A stretch of 64,000 nucleotides of DNA from Neurospora crassa OR74A (taxonomy: Eukaryota > Ascomycota > Sordariomycetes > Sordariales > Sordariaceae). The stretch lies in NCBI RefSeq assembly GCF_000182925.2, contig NC_026502.1, forward strand, positions 3,782,001 to 3,846,000. Direction: 5' to 3'. The position numbers and the translations under genes are program-made. Positions within the stretch are counted from its first letter, which is position 1. Every line of letters starts with the position of its first letter. This document shows, piece after piece, positions 11,483 through 22,759 of the stretch. Under the pieces are notes generated by a model. The model saw only the letters and a list, made by a program, of their open reading frames with translations. It was not told where the DNA came from and ran no database searches.

Positions 11483-13508
11483 TTTGAATGAGTTTGGTGG
11501 GGGTTGGTTGGTTGGTTGGTTGGTGGTGATTAGAGATTAAGGTTTAGATTGAAGTGTTGGATTGTTGATTGTGATGCTGGATGAGATGATTGAGAGGTAA
11601 GACAGAGAGAGATTCTCGGGATCTTATACTCCAAGATCTTGTGAACAGGTCCATACGAACAGACGTTGGATTACGGGCTGGAGTCCCAGTCGACCTGGGC
11701 TACTGATGGTGATCATCACGGTATCCGCCGGATCCTCCTTCGATGCCGTTGTAACCGTACCTGCTGGCTGTTACGTTACTCGTTTGCTAGCCAGTTGACG
11801 TTCAAAAGTCACCGCCACCGTCTGCCGGCTCGTATTGCCCTGTCGTGGCTTGTGTTGCTTTTGGTGGTCTGTAGACGACCCTGTAGACAAGGAGGGACGT
11901 TCAGCATCCACCGGCTTGTGGGGAACCGCCCGCTTGGCATCAATCAATCAAGGAGAAGCATGGAGAAGAGTCGAGTTGCTGCTGCTGCTGCAGATAGGGA
12001 TCGAACGATGTTCGAATCCCTAACAAATGGGGACTTTCCCTTCTCTGACGACTGCCAAGAAGGCGGACCATTCTTCTTTCTCGTATCTCCCCTTCCCAGC
12101 GGGGTTCACCAAGCAGGTCTGACAGCTCAAGCTAGGCCCAATGTGCCGTAGCTTCAACTGATTGACGTTGTTTGGTCCCCTAATTGTCCTAGCAGGGAAA
12201 CTTACGGGCTTCGCGAAACCCCGCGGACGCTTGTCTCGGTAGCAGTGCAGATGGTTAACTCGGCTATGGCCGAGACAAGGGGACTAGTAAGGAGATACAT
12301 GGAGACACCGCTACACGTATCACAGTTCACCCCACACTCTTTGCAGAGGAATCTTCCCTCTTTCATGACTGTTAGGCGGTGCTGCTGATGAAAATAGCAC
12401 CCATTTGGCCATTGCTCGCTCTGAATGAAATAAGTCCTGGCTACAAGTGTGCGGAACACTTTTGATTGTTGTTTTTGAACCTGGCTTGGGGTTGTTTGGA
12501 ACCAATGGGGGCTCCCGAATGTCTTGTCTTTTCCCTTGTCCGCGGAGGTCGCAAGTCTTGAGCTAACAAACAAACCAGCGCCGATCTGCCAAGTCCACCT
12601 TGGGCGCTTATTTCTTCGTGTCACACTGAAGATTGAGCACAGCAATGAGGTCATCAAAGCGAACAGATGAAGGACTGTTTGGTGGAGGGGTTGAATTTGA
12701 GATTTAAAAAAAGAAATGAAAACTTTGATTGATTTCGTTGCTACTGCGTACACAGTAGCCCAACGCCACAGTAACACCATTGATGCCATAAGATCGCCCA
12801 AAAACGTGGGGTATCCATCACAGCGAAGGCAACATTGCGGCTGGCACGGCAATGATGGCAAACCCCGACAGCAGCAGTGGCTGTGCGCGATTGCAGAATG
12901 CTGTGTCACCCAGAAACCGAACAAAAGAGTCGGGGGTGATCCGTTCCACGAATCAACGAGTCTCGACTCATATGCTTGGCAAACACTTGAACGAGGGCAT
13001 CGGGATATCGGTTGCACCGGGACCCTGGAGGCTGGGTTGATGCAACGGTGGGGGAGTTCGGGTCGTCGCCAATCAAGAACACAAACGCCCGAAGCGGTGT
13101 GATAAGGTGAACTCGAACGATACGAAAGGGGACCTTGTTGTAACGTTGACTGTCGTTTTCCAAATCAGCATGTTCTTCCTAAGGGCCGATTGCGATACGA
13201 ACTGGCATGAACTGAGAAGACGATATTGGTTTGTCGACTTGTTCTGAGGTTGGGGAACCGAGGCACGCTGACTTTGGAACATGAAACCTTTCTGGAAATG
13301 CCACGACTGGAAACTGACAATGATCGACATCGGGATGTGGAGGTGTTGCTTGTGCCCAGGGTCTACACGAGATCTGAGGGGTGCAACGGCAGCCCGTGAT
13401 CCGCTTTGGGTGGATAAGCCAAGACCTGGACGAGGAAAAGGGGACGGTGTGAATAGGAGCAGAGCTAGGCATGAACGGGATCTCCTTTTTGTTGAACTGA
13501 AGTCGACC
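11483..13508. other. Spacer with a long open but unrecognised minus-strand frame
   Basis: About 2 kb. On the minus strand 13017-12202 is open for 271 codons without an ATG at the beginning (GTG), and on the plus strand 11666-12151 is open for 161 codons. Neither shows a domain, biased composition or splice context I trust. GTTG tetramers lie at 11505-11523 upstream of the secreted-protein gene. Confidence 0.4.
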
Positions 13509-15880
13509 TCAGCAAATACCCAACACCTCCTCCATTTCACTTCCGTCGAATGCATTGACAGGACACTCCGACAATTCGCCCGTCCTGAAGGCCCCGACAC
13601 GCCGGTAAATGGTCGATCCTCCTTTATCACCCTCGTCTTTGGCCGGCACCAAGACCAAACCAGCCTGGAATTGTCGTTTCCAATAATTGCCGACCAGCCC
13701 TTCCCACTCCATCAACAAGACGAGGACCACTTCGAGCCCATCTGCCGGTGTGTCATCATCCATGTGCACAATAACGGGCGCCTTATCCTTCCCTGCGGCG
13801 TACAATCGATCCTGCGGAAAGCCCTGGATATCCAGCTCCGTCTTCACCAAGCCCTTGCAAACGCGACCCTTCAAATCAATTGTGATTTCCCCCTCTTTAT
13901 CAGGCCTGTACTTGGACTCAAACTCAGGCTCAGGGAATTTAATAAGCTGGGAGAGGTAAGCGACGCTAGTCACCGACTCGACCAAGAACCGCTTGTTCCC
14001 ATCCCAATGGGCGGGCCGTTGTGTGTTCTTTCCGCTTCTCGCAATGTTCTTCAGCGATTCCTGCATGTCAAGTTCCTTGGCGGCCCATGACCACGAAGGA
14101 GCCTTGGAGCCGGAAACCACGTTTTTACGCTCGCCCAGTTCGCGAGTGAAGCGCCAGAGGAGGTCAAGCGGGTAGAGCTCGCGCCAGGATCCGGTGACAT
14201 AGGTGAAGGAGCGGAAGTGCTCAATGGCGCGGGCGATGCCGGCCATGGCGAAGAGGCGGTCGGAGGTAAATGTTAGGGAGGTACCGATGAAGGTCTTGAC
14301 GATCTTCTCCCAGCAGAGGAAGGAGGGAAATGTGTGCCCGATTAGGTGTTTTTCCCTGTCATTCTGTTCATGGGACCCGTCTGTCTGCTGTTCTTCAGCG
14401 TTACAAAGTGCTTCAAAGACCGTCTTGGAGGAAAAGGGGGTGTCCCCGGTGGCTCGCAAAGTAGGCTCGGTGAGACGCTGTTGAACTCCGGGGGTGCCAG
14501 TCTTGAAGGGCCAAGACTCGGCAAAAGCTTGACGCCGACATTCCCAGAAGAGCTGGGGAGCTCCAAAGTAGACCGCTCGCGATGACAGGACGCTTTCCTG
14601 AAAGACCCAGCCTCGCTTGAAAAGAGGAGACTGTTCAACATTCTCGGTGAAAGTGTTTTCAAGGAGCGAGTTGACGGCGTATATGGCGGGCTTGTCGTCA
14701 CACACTTTGATGTGGCATGGGCTGGTCTGCAACGGGTTCCTTGGGGTGTAGCACCCGTCGTTGCCACCGGTCCCAAGTGCAGTGATGTTACAGCGAGAAT
14801 GGCCGTAGACGTCACTCATGGTAAGTCCTTCTCTTTTCCAGTCATCCCCGGCCTTTATCCCACTCTGGATGATGCACAATGAATCGATCCATATGTATCG
14901 GCATCCGAGTTGCTGGGTTATTTTCATGGCATCTCGAAACGTCTTGGACAGCCTGTCGTCAAGGGGTATTCTGTCTTGCAACTGTGTCATGTTTTCTGTC
15001 TCCAGCTTCAAGTTGTGCGGTTTCGTGGAGATGGACCAGGAATGACTGAGGGTGAGGTAATGTGCCTTCTTTTGGGCAAGGCCTTCGTCAGCCGATATTA
15101 CCAATCGAGGAGCTAGTTTGCCGGGGTCTTCTCCGACGTCGATGAGCCGCGTAGGCAGCCACGTGGCAGTAGGGTCCTTTTGCGTGGAGGAATAGCGGTT
15201 GCACTCGGGATGGTTGTCGACGCAGTCTTTCAGCCAGCACTGTATGGACTCAAGGACTTGGGGAGCATCCGAGGAGGCAGACAGAGGGAGGTTGGATTCA
15301 GAGCCTACTGGGGAGTATGTATCTGTGGAAAACAACGTCAGAATCAACCTTGACTTTTCCATCCAGGTAGGCAGGCAAGCAACCAACCACTTTGGACCTT
15401 GCGCAGCTGGACAGTGACAAAGTCATCCATGATCCATGCGCCAGAAAAGTCCAAACTCTGGTTGTACCGCTCCTCCAGCCAGTCGTCCAGTCCAGACAAG
15501 TCATGCGGCGTATCCTCCTCGATCTCCAGCTCTTGTATCCGGCTCGTTTCCAGCCAGACCGAGGAATGCCCAGCACAGGCGACGACCTGGACGACACCCG
15601 CATGCTCCTCGTCCTTGAACCATTCGAAGTATTGGTTCTTCTTGCTGATCAGAGTGCAGAGGTGACAGCCGGCAGCGGCGGATGCCTCCAGTTTCTCCAA
15701 GCTTTCAGAGTGGAAGAAGCGCAGTTTCTCTTCCTGGCCGGCATCCCCGTCCAATGCCCAAGTGCTGGTGCCCGTCCATGGCTCTAGCCGTGCGAGTCGT
15801 TCTTGAACCCAGTCGGAGTGGACGATGCGGGAGCAACGATAGCACAGGACGTGGGGGATGACGCCACCGTCCAAAGTCAT
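13509..15880 (-). CDS. HET-domain protein (heterokaryon incompatibility family), copy 1
   Basis: Two exons, 15880-15388 and 15322-13509, 768 residues; the 65-nt intron starts GTTGGT, has a CTGAC branch site and ends CCACAG. The N-terminus holds paired cysteines (HVLCYRCSR near residue 15 and GCHLC near 73) that may bind zinc. The HET domain starts near residue 253 (HYLTLSHSW) and includes RYIWIDSLCIIQ and an NITALG-type third block; a CSLNxW-like C-terminal region follows (PSWSWAAKELD). HET domains trigger cell death in vegetative incompatibility (het-c/pin-c, het-e, tol). Most genome copies have no known partner. It stands alone between secreted-protein genes. The same N-terminal cysteine layout recurs in the HET protein at 55645-58020, so the two are probably members of one subfamily. 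Confidence 0.9.
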
Positions 15881-17054
15881 ATAGGAAGGTCGCTCGCTCG
15901 CTCGGCTATCGGGATTGCTTCAGTTCCGGCAAGAGGGGTTGTTGGTTGCCGTTGTCGTGTGGTCGACCCCGCGCGAGCTGATCCGAGACAAGCCATATTT
16001 GTGGCTGGTGGTTGGGTAGTACTGTAGTAGGTGCCCAGGCTCTGACGCGCATAAGCCAAAAAGCGCCACGAAAAGCCCGTCAGCGTCGCCGCAGATAAGG
16101 GCGTCCAACATGAGTGGTGATGGGTTTCCATGGACGGGAGTGGCTTGCCAAGATGTGGTGTTTGTGAGACGTCGCAGGGGTGGCATAACCAAGGATGGGC
16201 GACGCGGGACGGCGGTTGTTCCCGTGCGCTAACAAACACTATCAGACGCCTCTCCCGTCAGAGCCTCTTCCCCAGACTGTAGCACAAGTCATGTCTAAAA
16301 CAACTTCACGGTAACACAAACAAACAGAAAGCTGTGAATCACAGTCTGGCTCTACCAGAATGTGCGGAAGTCTGTTTCTTTCTTGATAGTTTACTACAGT
16401 CGTTCAATCATAGTTTCGCCCAACAGCGCTCAAAGAACTGTCCAGTCGTCTCCACTGCATCATCTCCCACAGTGCGGTTATAGCGGACATGTCTGTTAGT
16501 GTCTGGTGGAGTCGGGTCCACGAACGGCAACTTGAAGCCCTTTCAGCGCCCAAGCATCAACACTTTGACATCATAGGTACCGGCAACAATTTTCAGAAAC
16601 ACTTCAATTAAAGAGCAGACATCAAAGATGTCGAATGATCATAGGCTGCCTCTTTACGCTTTTCTTGGTTGTTTTTCCCTCTGCCTGTCGCGCGCGCTTC
16701 GTCCATTGAAGTCCCTCACTTACTTCATTCACCTACTCCTTCTAATTTCCCTTCCGCCCAAAGCACTCAAAATGCCCTCCACCATTCGCAATCCGTTCCG
16801 CTACATCATGATACAAGTCAGCTTCGTCCATCAAAAGGACTAAAAGAATGAACTTACTCAAATTCAACGAACTCCACGTATCCCTCTTATGACTCCCCGA
16901 ATCACAGATACAAGCCAACATATCCCCCGACATCCCCCCTCCATAAAGCCAACAATCGCAAAACTCTCTACAAAAGTTGGCCGTCCTGGCTCCTCACATA
17001 CCTCCCATGTCAGCTCTGTTCTTCTACAATTCAGTCTTGGACCAAGGTAGGTAC
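15881..17054. other. Spacer upstream of HET gene
   Basis: No supported gene. The bases 15890-16240 are open on the minus strand for 120 codons but without domain features. The rest is unremarkable. Confidence 0.45.
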
Positions 17055-17402
17055 CTACCCAGATAAATCCTCCACCTTTCCGTCTTTCTCCTCAAACCAC
17101 TTGAGTTTGCTCTCCTTGGCATCAAACCAGATACACTGGTTCAGATCCAGGTTGGTCTCGCGCCATCCGTGCAGTTTCGGGTGGGATGCCTGGTGGGAGT
17201 CGTCGGTGAGCTTGCAGATGCCGGAGAGGGCGCAAGCTTTGGAGTCGACTTGCCAGTTTACACAGGACTTGCGGAAGGTGTCTATCATGGGCTTTTGGCT
17301 GGGGTCGGTGTTGGCGATGGTCGTGGCGGAGATGGTGGGGATGAGGGTGGCGAGAGTGGTGAGAATGTGGGCGAGAGTGGGGGGAAGGAGTGGGAAATGC
17401 AT
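17055..17402 (-). CDS. Secreted cyanovirin-N-like (CVNH) protein 1
   Basis: 115 codons from the ATG at 17402, which sits at a signal peptide (LLPPTLAHILTTLATLIPTISA). The frame is open 22 codons further upstream, but those residues are polar and would bury the signal. The mature protein has four cysteines in the CVNH order: FRKSC, then ALSGICK, then LDLNQCIWFDAKESKLKWFEE. The block L-x-x-x-C-I-x-x-x-x-x-x-x-L-x-W is the CVNH hallmark. CVNH folds bind high-mannose glycans; in ascomycetes the native role is unsettled. The upstream neighbour on the same strand (18416-18742) has the same layout, so the pair probably arose by duplication. Assignment is by motif reading only. Confidence 0.65.
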   Translation of the reverse strand: MHFPLLPPTLAHILTTLATLIPTISATTIANTDPSQKPMIDTFRKSCVNWQVDSKACALSGICKLTDDSHQASHPKLHGWRETNLDLNQCIWFDAKESKLKWFEEKDGKVEDLSG

Positions 17403-18415
17403 TTTGGGGTGTGGTGTTGCAGTGGGTTCGTTCGTCTTCGGTGAGTGCTTGGTAGAGTAAGTCGACAACTAAGGGTACACTCGGTGGAAAGTTTGATGAC
17501 CTGGGCTTGGCTGGGGTAGGAGGTTATAGCTGTGAGGTTAGATGTCAGAAGTGTAAAGCCCGTAGCTGTCGAGGGGGGGGTGTGTCACCATTTTGAATCA
17601 ACTTGGTTGCTTTCAGTATGGCATAATACATCGATACGTGTAGTGTGGATGGAAATTTGACATCTCATCGACAGCGGCAATTTGGAAGTTAGTCACTGCC
17701 CTGCGCTGTAGCCCAAACCCTCCACGCACTGCCCTGGATGTACCGCGAGAATAGTCCTTGCTTCGAAGTCTACTATGTGATGAAATCTAGGTCTAGCGGC
17801 AGAACTCATAACCAAGTTTCGCTGATATTTCATTGGATTTTATTGGGATGGGCAGTCAGGCCAACAAGTTCGCGCATATGTTTGAAACAATTCAGATGCC
17901 TTGATAGAGGTTTGAGAATATTTCACGACTGTTGACTACTTTACAATTGCCTGTCCCTCCGCGTCCCGTTCCTCTCGTAAGATTACTCATCTCGAGCACT
18001 AAGCCTTTCCCAGTCGACCATATTAATTCCACCAACTCAGAAAGGTACCGCATGCAAAAAGAATGATTTAAGGTCCGAGCATTCCGAAGCAACCCAGTCG
18101 GCCATCATTATTGAAGACATGCTCGGCTGTAGGGCAAATTTATCATCAGTTTACCGTCAATGTTGTCGTGACAAGGGGAGGAAGTGGAGATTATTCCTAC
18201 CCAGATTGATTCCCGTATACACGGACCAGTCAGACGGCTTCTCATCTCCACGATTGCACCGCAGGAATGCATTCCACGTCCAATTGCTGTACTGCCATGG
18301 TCCGCACCTGTGATTCGAGGTCATACAATAGTCGTCAAGTTCAACCCTAACACGGAGGCATGTCGTCAGTCATAAGGTAAATGGAGGGTGTGTCTCCAGT
18401 CACTACCAGGTGACT
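17403..18415. other. Spacer between the two CVNH-like genes
   Basis: About 1 kb with a short G-run at 17573-17580 and no supported coding frame. Confidence 0.45.
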
Positions 18416-18742
18416 TCAGGATGCCAAAACTGACAAGTTTCCCTGTGTACTGTTCATCTTCTTCTCATCCACCGTGGTGGAATTCGTACACGACGGAGGT
18501 ATCTTCCACTCCAGCTTGCTCTCCTTGATGTTGTAGGCAATGCACTTTGACAGACCCAACGTGGTAGTAAGGTTGCTCTCTGCGTCGCCCCGCTGGCAAA
18601 CAGCGCTTATGCCCATGTGCGGTGTGAAACTGAATGAATCGGAATCACAACTTTGTTGAAAGTTACCATCGTCGAAACAAGAGGAATTTGAAGCCGCAAC
18701 AGTGGTGGTAAAAATGAATACGAGAAAGTGAAGGAGTTGCAT
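18416..18742 (-). CDS. Secreted cyanovirin-N-like (CVNH) protein 2
   Basis: 108 codons from the ATG at 18742, chosen because a strong signal peptide follows at once (MQLLHFLVFIFTTTVAAS). The mature part shows GNFQQSCDSDSFSF, then GISAVCQRG, then LGLSKCIAYNIKESKLEWKI, i.e. the N-F-x-x-S-C, A-x-C and L-x-x-C-I-x-x-N...L-x-W positions of the cyanovirin-N homology fold. A further Cys pair member (PPSCTNS) and a Ser/Thr/Asn-rich tail follow. It is clearly related in plan to the protein at 17055-17402 although the sequences have diverged. Likely secreted lectin-like protein; ligand unknown. Confidence 0.68.
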   Translation of the reverse strand: MQLLHFLVFIFTTTVAASNSSCFDDGNFQQSCDSDSFSFTPHMGISAVCQRGDAESNLTTTLGLSKCIAYNIKESKLEWKIPPSCTNSTTVDEKKMNSTQGNLSVLAS

Positions 18743-19520
18743 CTTCGTGGTTATGGCTTTAACAAATATCACGTGTTGGACTGCCCGGAAGACGTCGATG
18801 ATGGTGTCGAGGTGAGTGAAAGCGAGCTTTGGAATGGTATTAAATACATCATCAGAAGTCTGTCCACGAGTGAGCACCTGTTGTAGATAATGTGCAACAC
18901 TTTTATTGCAGCTGAAGGGTGTGTCACAGCCTGAACTTGACACAAACAATTTCGAAACAGGAGATCACGAACTGGAGAGCAAACTCCTTGAGTAAACGAG
19001 ACTCGGCTCAGACTAAACTAAAAGAACATCAAGAAACGACAAAATACCTATGTTTTGCAAAGCTGGACTTTTGATTTACAGTAGTATTTGCGAAAAGTGT
19101 TGAGGATTTCCAACACCTCTTACCCATAAGTCCTGCGTGGTACTCCGTTGGTAAGTACCAAGAAGTAGACGTTAATCATTCCTTCAAGGTTCGGTGGAGA
19201 TTGATTCTTTCCGATTGAGAAGTGTTGGCACATGTCTGGTAAATACTCCCGGTTGTCACTGATTGTACATTGTACCTGCCCTGCCCGTTGTCGCTTCTTC
19301 CCTACTCAGGTGAAGGCGCGAGGAATGTCACTCAGTAAGATTACATCTGACACCATCAACCCCAAACACCTCCCTTACTAAGCCACGGAGTGCATGGTTC
19401 ACACTGTAATCACACAAACAACTCCGAAACAATGACGAGGTATTTTTCTAGAACACGAGAAGAAGACTCCGTCGGACCGCAACGACATGAGTAGAGCTAA
19501 GTACCTACCTACCTACCTAC
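18743..19520. other. Spacer
   Basis: No gene seen. It ends with an ACCT tetranucleotide run at about 19501-19522 at the 3' end of the next gene. Confidence 0.45.
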
Positions 19521-20246
19521 CTAGCTAGTTGTAACCTTAAAACCGAGGAAAGAGCAGAGAAGCCACCGCTTTGATTCCGTCCTCTTCATCGTCGTTGGTC
19601 GGGTCTTCCTCTTCTTCCTCCCAAGCCCTCCTCTGGCATATAAATCCACCGGCCATTTCTTGGTGGACTCTTGTACCTCCTCGACCGTCTCCACGGCCTT
19701 CTTATTCATCTTACAGACCTTATCCAATGCCTCCTCGAAGGCGTCATAATTCTTCATCCTTCCATGATGCCCTTCCCACGTCATCTTGCCAACCTGGCCC
19801 ACCCACTTATGACACGCCTGCGCCTCTTCGTGCATCGTTCTTCCATAGTAGACCATCCGTCGTCCCTCTTCCTCCATGATCTCCACGGCTCGTTCCCACT
19901 TGGCCTGGGCAGCGTAGAAATGCTTCTTTGTGGCATCGAAGCCGTTTACGGCTATGGGCTCGTCATCGTCACTGATGGGTCTTGGTTGGAGCTTAGGAAG
20001 CTTGTCGAGAAGGAGGAGGGGGAAGGCCTTACTGAATGGAGACCAGAGAAAAATTCGGTTGGCGTCGCCCCGATACCAAGACATGGGGCGGTCCTTAGAT
20101 ACATGGTACGGGCGCTTGAAAGGTTCAGAATGGGGAGGAGGGCCGGTTATCTTTTTGGGCTTCTTCTTGTTTGATGGAGCCGGAGCCGGAGCCGGAGCCG
20201 GTGTCGGTGCCGAGGAAGGAGCGGCTAACTCTTGTCGCGATGGCAT
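19521..20246 (-). CDS. Hypothetical protein with Ala-Pro repeat and basic tail
   Basis: 241 codons, single exon. Residues 13-25 are an alternating Ala-Pro run encoded by GCCGGA hexamers, followed by a Lys-rich patch (NKKKPKK). The middle (about 100-200) is charged and likely helical (KWERAVEIMEEEGRRMVYY, EEALDKVCKMNKKAVETV). The tail is rich in Lys, Arg and Thr. I do not recognise a family; similar proteins occur as lineage-specific hypotheticals in Sordariomycetes. Coding character is supported by ordered heptad-like charges, the clean start and the lack of competing frames, but the 3' end touches a simple repeat and the stop could differ between strains. Confidence 0.55.
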   Translation of the reverse strand: MPSRQELAAPSSAPTPAPAPAPAPSNKKKPKKITGPPPHSEPFKRPYHVSKDRPMSWYRGDANRIFLWSPFSKAFPLLLLDKLPKLQPRPISDDDEPIAVNGFDATKKHFYAAQAKWERAVEIMEEEGRRMVYYGRTMHEEAQACHKWVGQVGKMTWEGHHGRMKNYDAFEEALDKVCKMNKKAVETVEEVQESTKKWPVDLYARGGLGRKKRKTRPTTMKRTESKRWLLCSFLGFKVTTS

Positions 20247-22343
20247 ATCGGACCTCTGTAATCAATGTCCTTGTTACTGTGACTGGATATTGGTAATGGA
20301 GGGGAGAGGTCTGACTTGCAATCTGCTAACGTGAAATTCGGGCTGTAGCAGGTTGCCCGGTGGCGGTTGGATAAAGGAAGAGAATTAGGAGGAAGAGGAA
20401 TAGGAAGAAAGACAGCGGTTTCCTGTTTATGCCTGCTTTTATCCCCCTCCACCACTGCGGGCAAATGCATTTTCTCATGTGAATCGACCAAGTTTGGCTC
20501 ATAAAATCACGTCACCAGCTGGTCTCGAGCGCTGACGAACCGGGAATGGTGGACTTTGTGCAGCAGTACCAAGGTAGTTAACGCGGGGGCAGACCTCACC
20601 TTGCCCTCGCGGCCTTATACCTTTTGTTTCCTTTCCTTCTCCAGCGACACGATGACCATCCTGCCGGTAGGTAGATGTTGTAGAACTCCGGCAATGGACA
20701 TCTACCTAGGCATGCATACCTACCTATGGAATTCACAGTGGCTAGTGGCTGTAAATCCCAGTAGTGTAGGTACCAGTCTAGGAGATGGCCTTGGTGATGG
20801 TCAAGTCTATGTCAAGCTCAGAAAGTAGGTACCTATAAGCCATCGCTCATATCTGGGAGGAACCTCATCACCACCAATTGAACCCCCAGATGACTCACTG
20901 CTCTGCTCAATCTTCTCCCTCTCCTCAGCAGCACTTACAAGTCTTCATCCTCCATGTCCCGTCCTCGCCCCACGTCTACGTCCCAACTTGTCCGACCTAT
21001 CAGTGACGAGCATGTAGCATCTCCCTGAAGTTCACCTTCTTGTACGCTTCCCTATTTATGTTCCATCTGTTCGACTACCACTTCCCAGCGACAAGCATGC
21101 ACCACACATTCAGAGTGTTTCTTTTTCACGGCGTCGTACCCGTTTCCTGCTTGGCTGGGTGTTCTGCGCTCTGCCCCAGAGAGGGTGGGGGTAGTAGCCA
21201 TCGCGATGGCGCGGTTTGGGCACATAGTTTCTGGCGTTTGGCGGAAAGGCCAAAGAATGAAACTCACGTCGAACTTTCCGCATAGGTAGGTCGGAGCGAG
21301 AGACGTAGGTACCTATTATTGGCGTTTGAATGGCCCGCAGTGCCGGTGTTTCCAGCTCTTCCTCGTGGCACCGAGGCATGCATGTATAGCTCTGTGCATC
21401 TCTCGGGCCTGGCTTCAGAGCACAACCTGGTGCAGTAAAGGAACCTGGAGCACAAGCAGTTGGGTCAAGTCCAACCTAAATCGAAGCCCAAAATCGGAGT
21501 CCAACTCGGGCATTCAGTAGATGTTTTCGCCATTCAAGTAAGCATCCATCTTACTCGGCGTTGATTTGTTCCAGATCACATGTAGGTACATGTACCCATC
21601 AGGATTGGAGCTATAAGAGCGTTAGGTTTCCTCGCAACCGGTCAAGTTTCACCCAAACCAGGAACAGGTTCGCTCATGTCAACGACATAGCGGTAGGTAA
21701 GGTACAAGTTTCATCTGGATCCGATGATGTCACGTCAGGATCATATCTGAGATCCCAGTGTCTCTTCTATATGAAACAAATGCACATGCTCTTTATTCGC
21801 CGTTTGCTGGCGTTGACATTTGCTCGCTGCGATTGGGGGGAGGGGGAAACATCTTGAAGCGGTGTCAAGAGGCAGAATGGCCAAAGGTAGGTAGGTAGTG
21901 TACCTCCATGTCTTAGAGGGGTATGGTACCTATGTATCGTACACCAAAAACCAGACTAGACACTACGAGACTGTACTTATGTAAGCGCACAAGACTCACA
22001 CAACCCAAAAAGTCTTGGAAGCCGCCGTCGAGTGACACGTTACATACGTTTGGTTTTTGAACCTTGAAATGCCTCGCTGCAGTGTCGACTGGAAGAGGTG
22101 AAGGTTCGAAAGAAAGCGTGTCGTCGTCGACGACGCGTTGGCACCTAAGTATACCTCACTGAACTCAATTGAAGATGCCCAATCGTGGTGGTTTGTGGTT
22201 CGTGCGTCTCTGCCCCCTCCCCTCCCCTACCTCTACCCCCCTTCCCCCTCCCCCCTTTTTTTCACTTTCCCCATCCCTTGGGAAACCGATCACACTGAGC
22301 ATCAGTATTTGCACGTATTCCATAAGGAGTACACAATGCCATA
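20247..22343. other. Gene-free spacer with TACCTACC motifs
   Basis: About 2.1 kb. It has repeated short motifs built on GGTAGGTACCTACC (20666, 20690, 20762, 21286, 21887) that are common in sordariaceous spacers, and a C/T-rich tract at 22210-22270. No supported gene or RNA. Confidence 0.5.
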
Positions 22344-22348
22344 ATCGC

Positions 22349-22754
22349 GGTGAGGCACCGTTAGTTATGCTCGTCAGGTCGTCTATAAGATCACCCGTCT
22401 AACTAGCGGGCGATCTACTACATGGCACATAGTCAGGGACAGCAATACACACTGTTTCTCTGTATCGGAAGGCTATATGGTCTCCGTGCAACCGATATTG
22501 AGTTTCAAGGAGTAAAATGCATCTAAGCCATGGACATATGCAGGTTAGGCCCTGCTAAACCTCCTTGGGTGTAGGGCGGCTGTGGCGCCAAGGGGGTTTG
22601 TTCAGCTGGTAGTACAAAGCTAGCTACTGTAGTGTCAAAGTGTCCCTGTCCATGCACGAATCGCTGTCCCTGACTAGTAGATCGCCCGCTACTTAGTGTA
22701 GATGGGCGATCTTATAGACCTGGACGAGGACACTAACTAACGGTGTCTCACTCG
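22349..22754. mobile_element. MITE-like element with about 90-bp terminal inverted repeats
   Basis: Left arm 22350-22441 and right arm 22665-22751 are inverted copies of each other with a few small gaps. The outer ends read GTGAGGCACCGTTAGTTA and, on the other strand, GTGAGACACCGTTAGTTA. Shared inner blocks are TCTATAAGATC, AGCGGGCGATCTACTA and AGTCAGGGACA. The 220-bp centre has no coding frame. ATCGC stands on both sides (22344-22348 and 22755-22759) and may be a target duplication, but the exact ends are uncertain. This is the plan of a nonautonomous DNA transposon; superfamily not determined. As RNA it would fold into a long hairpin. Confidence 0.75.
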
Positions 22755-22759
22755 ATCGC

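Noticed and set aside
12202-13017. 271-codon minus-strand frame
   Set aside because: Starts without ATG, high Cys/Trp/Ser content in the style of random translation, no recognised domain or splice context.
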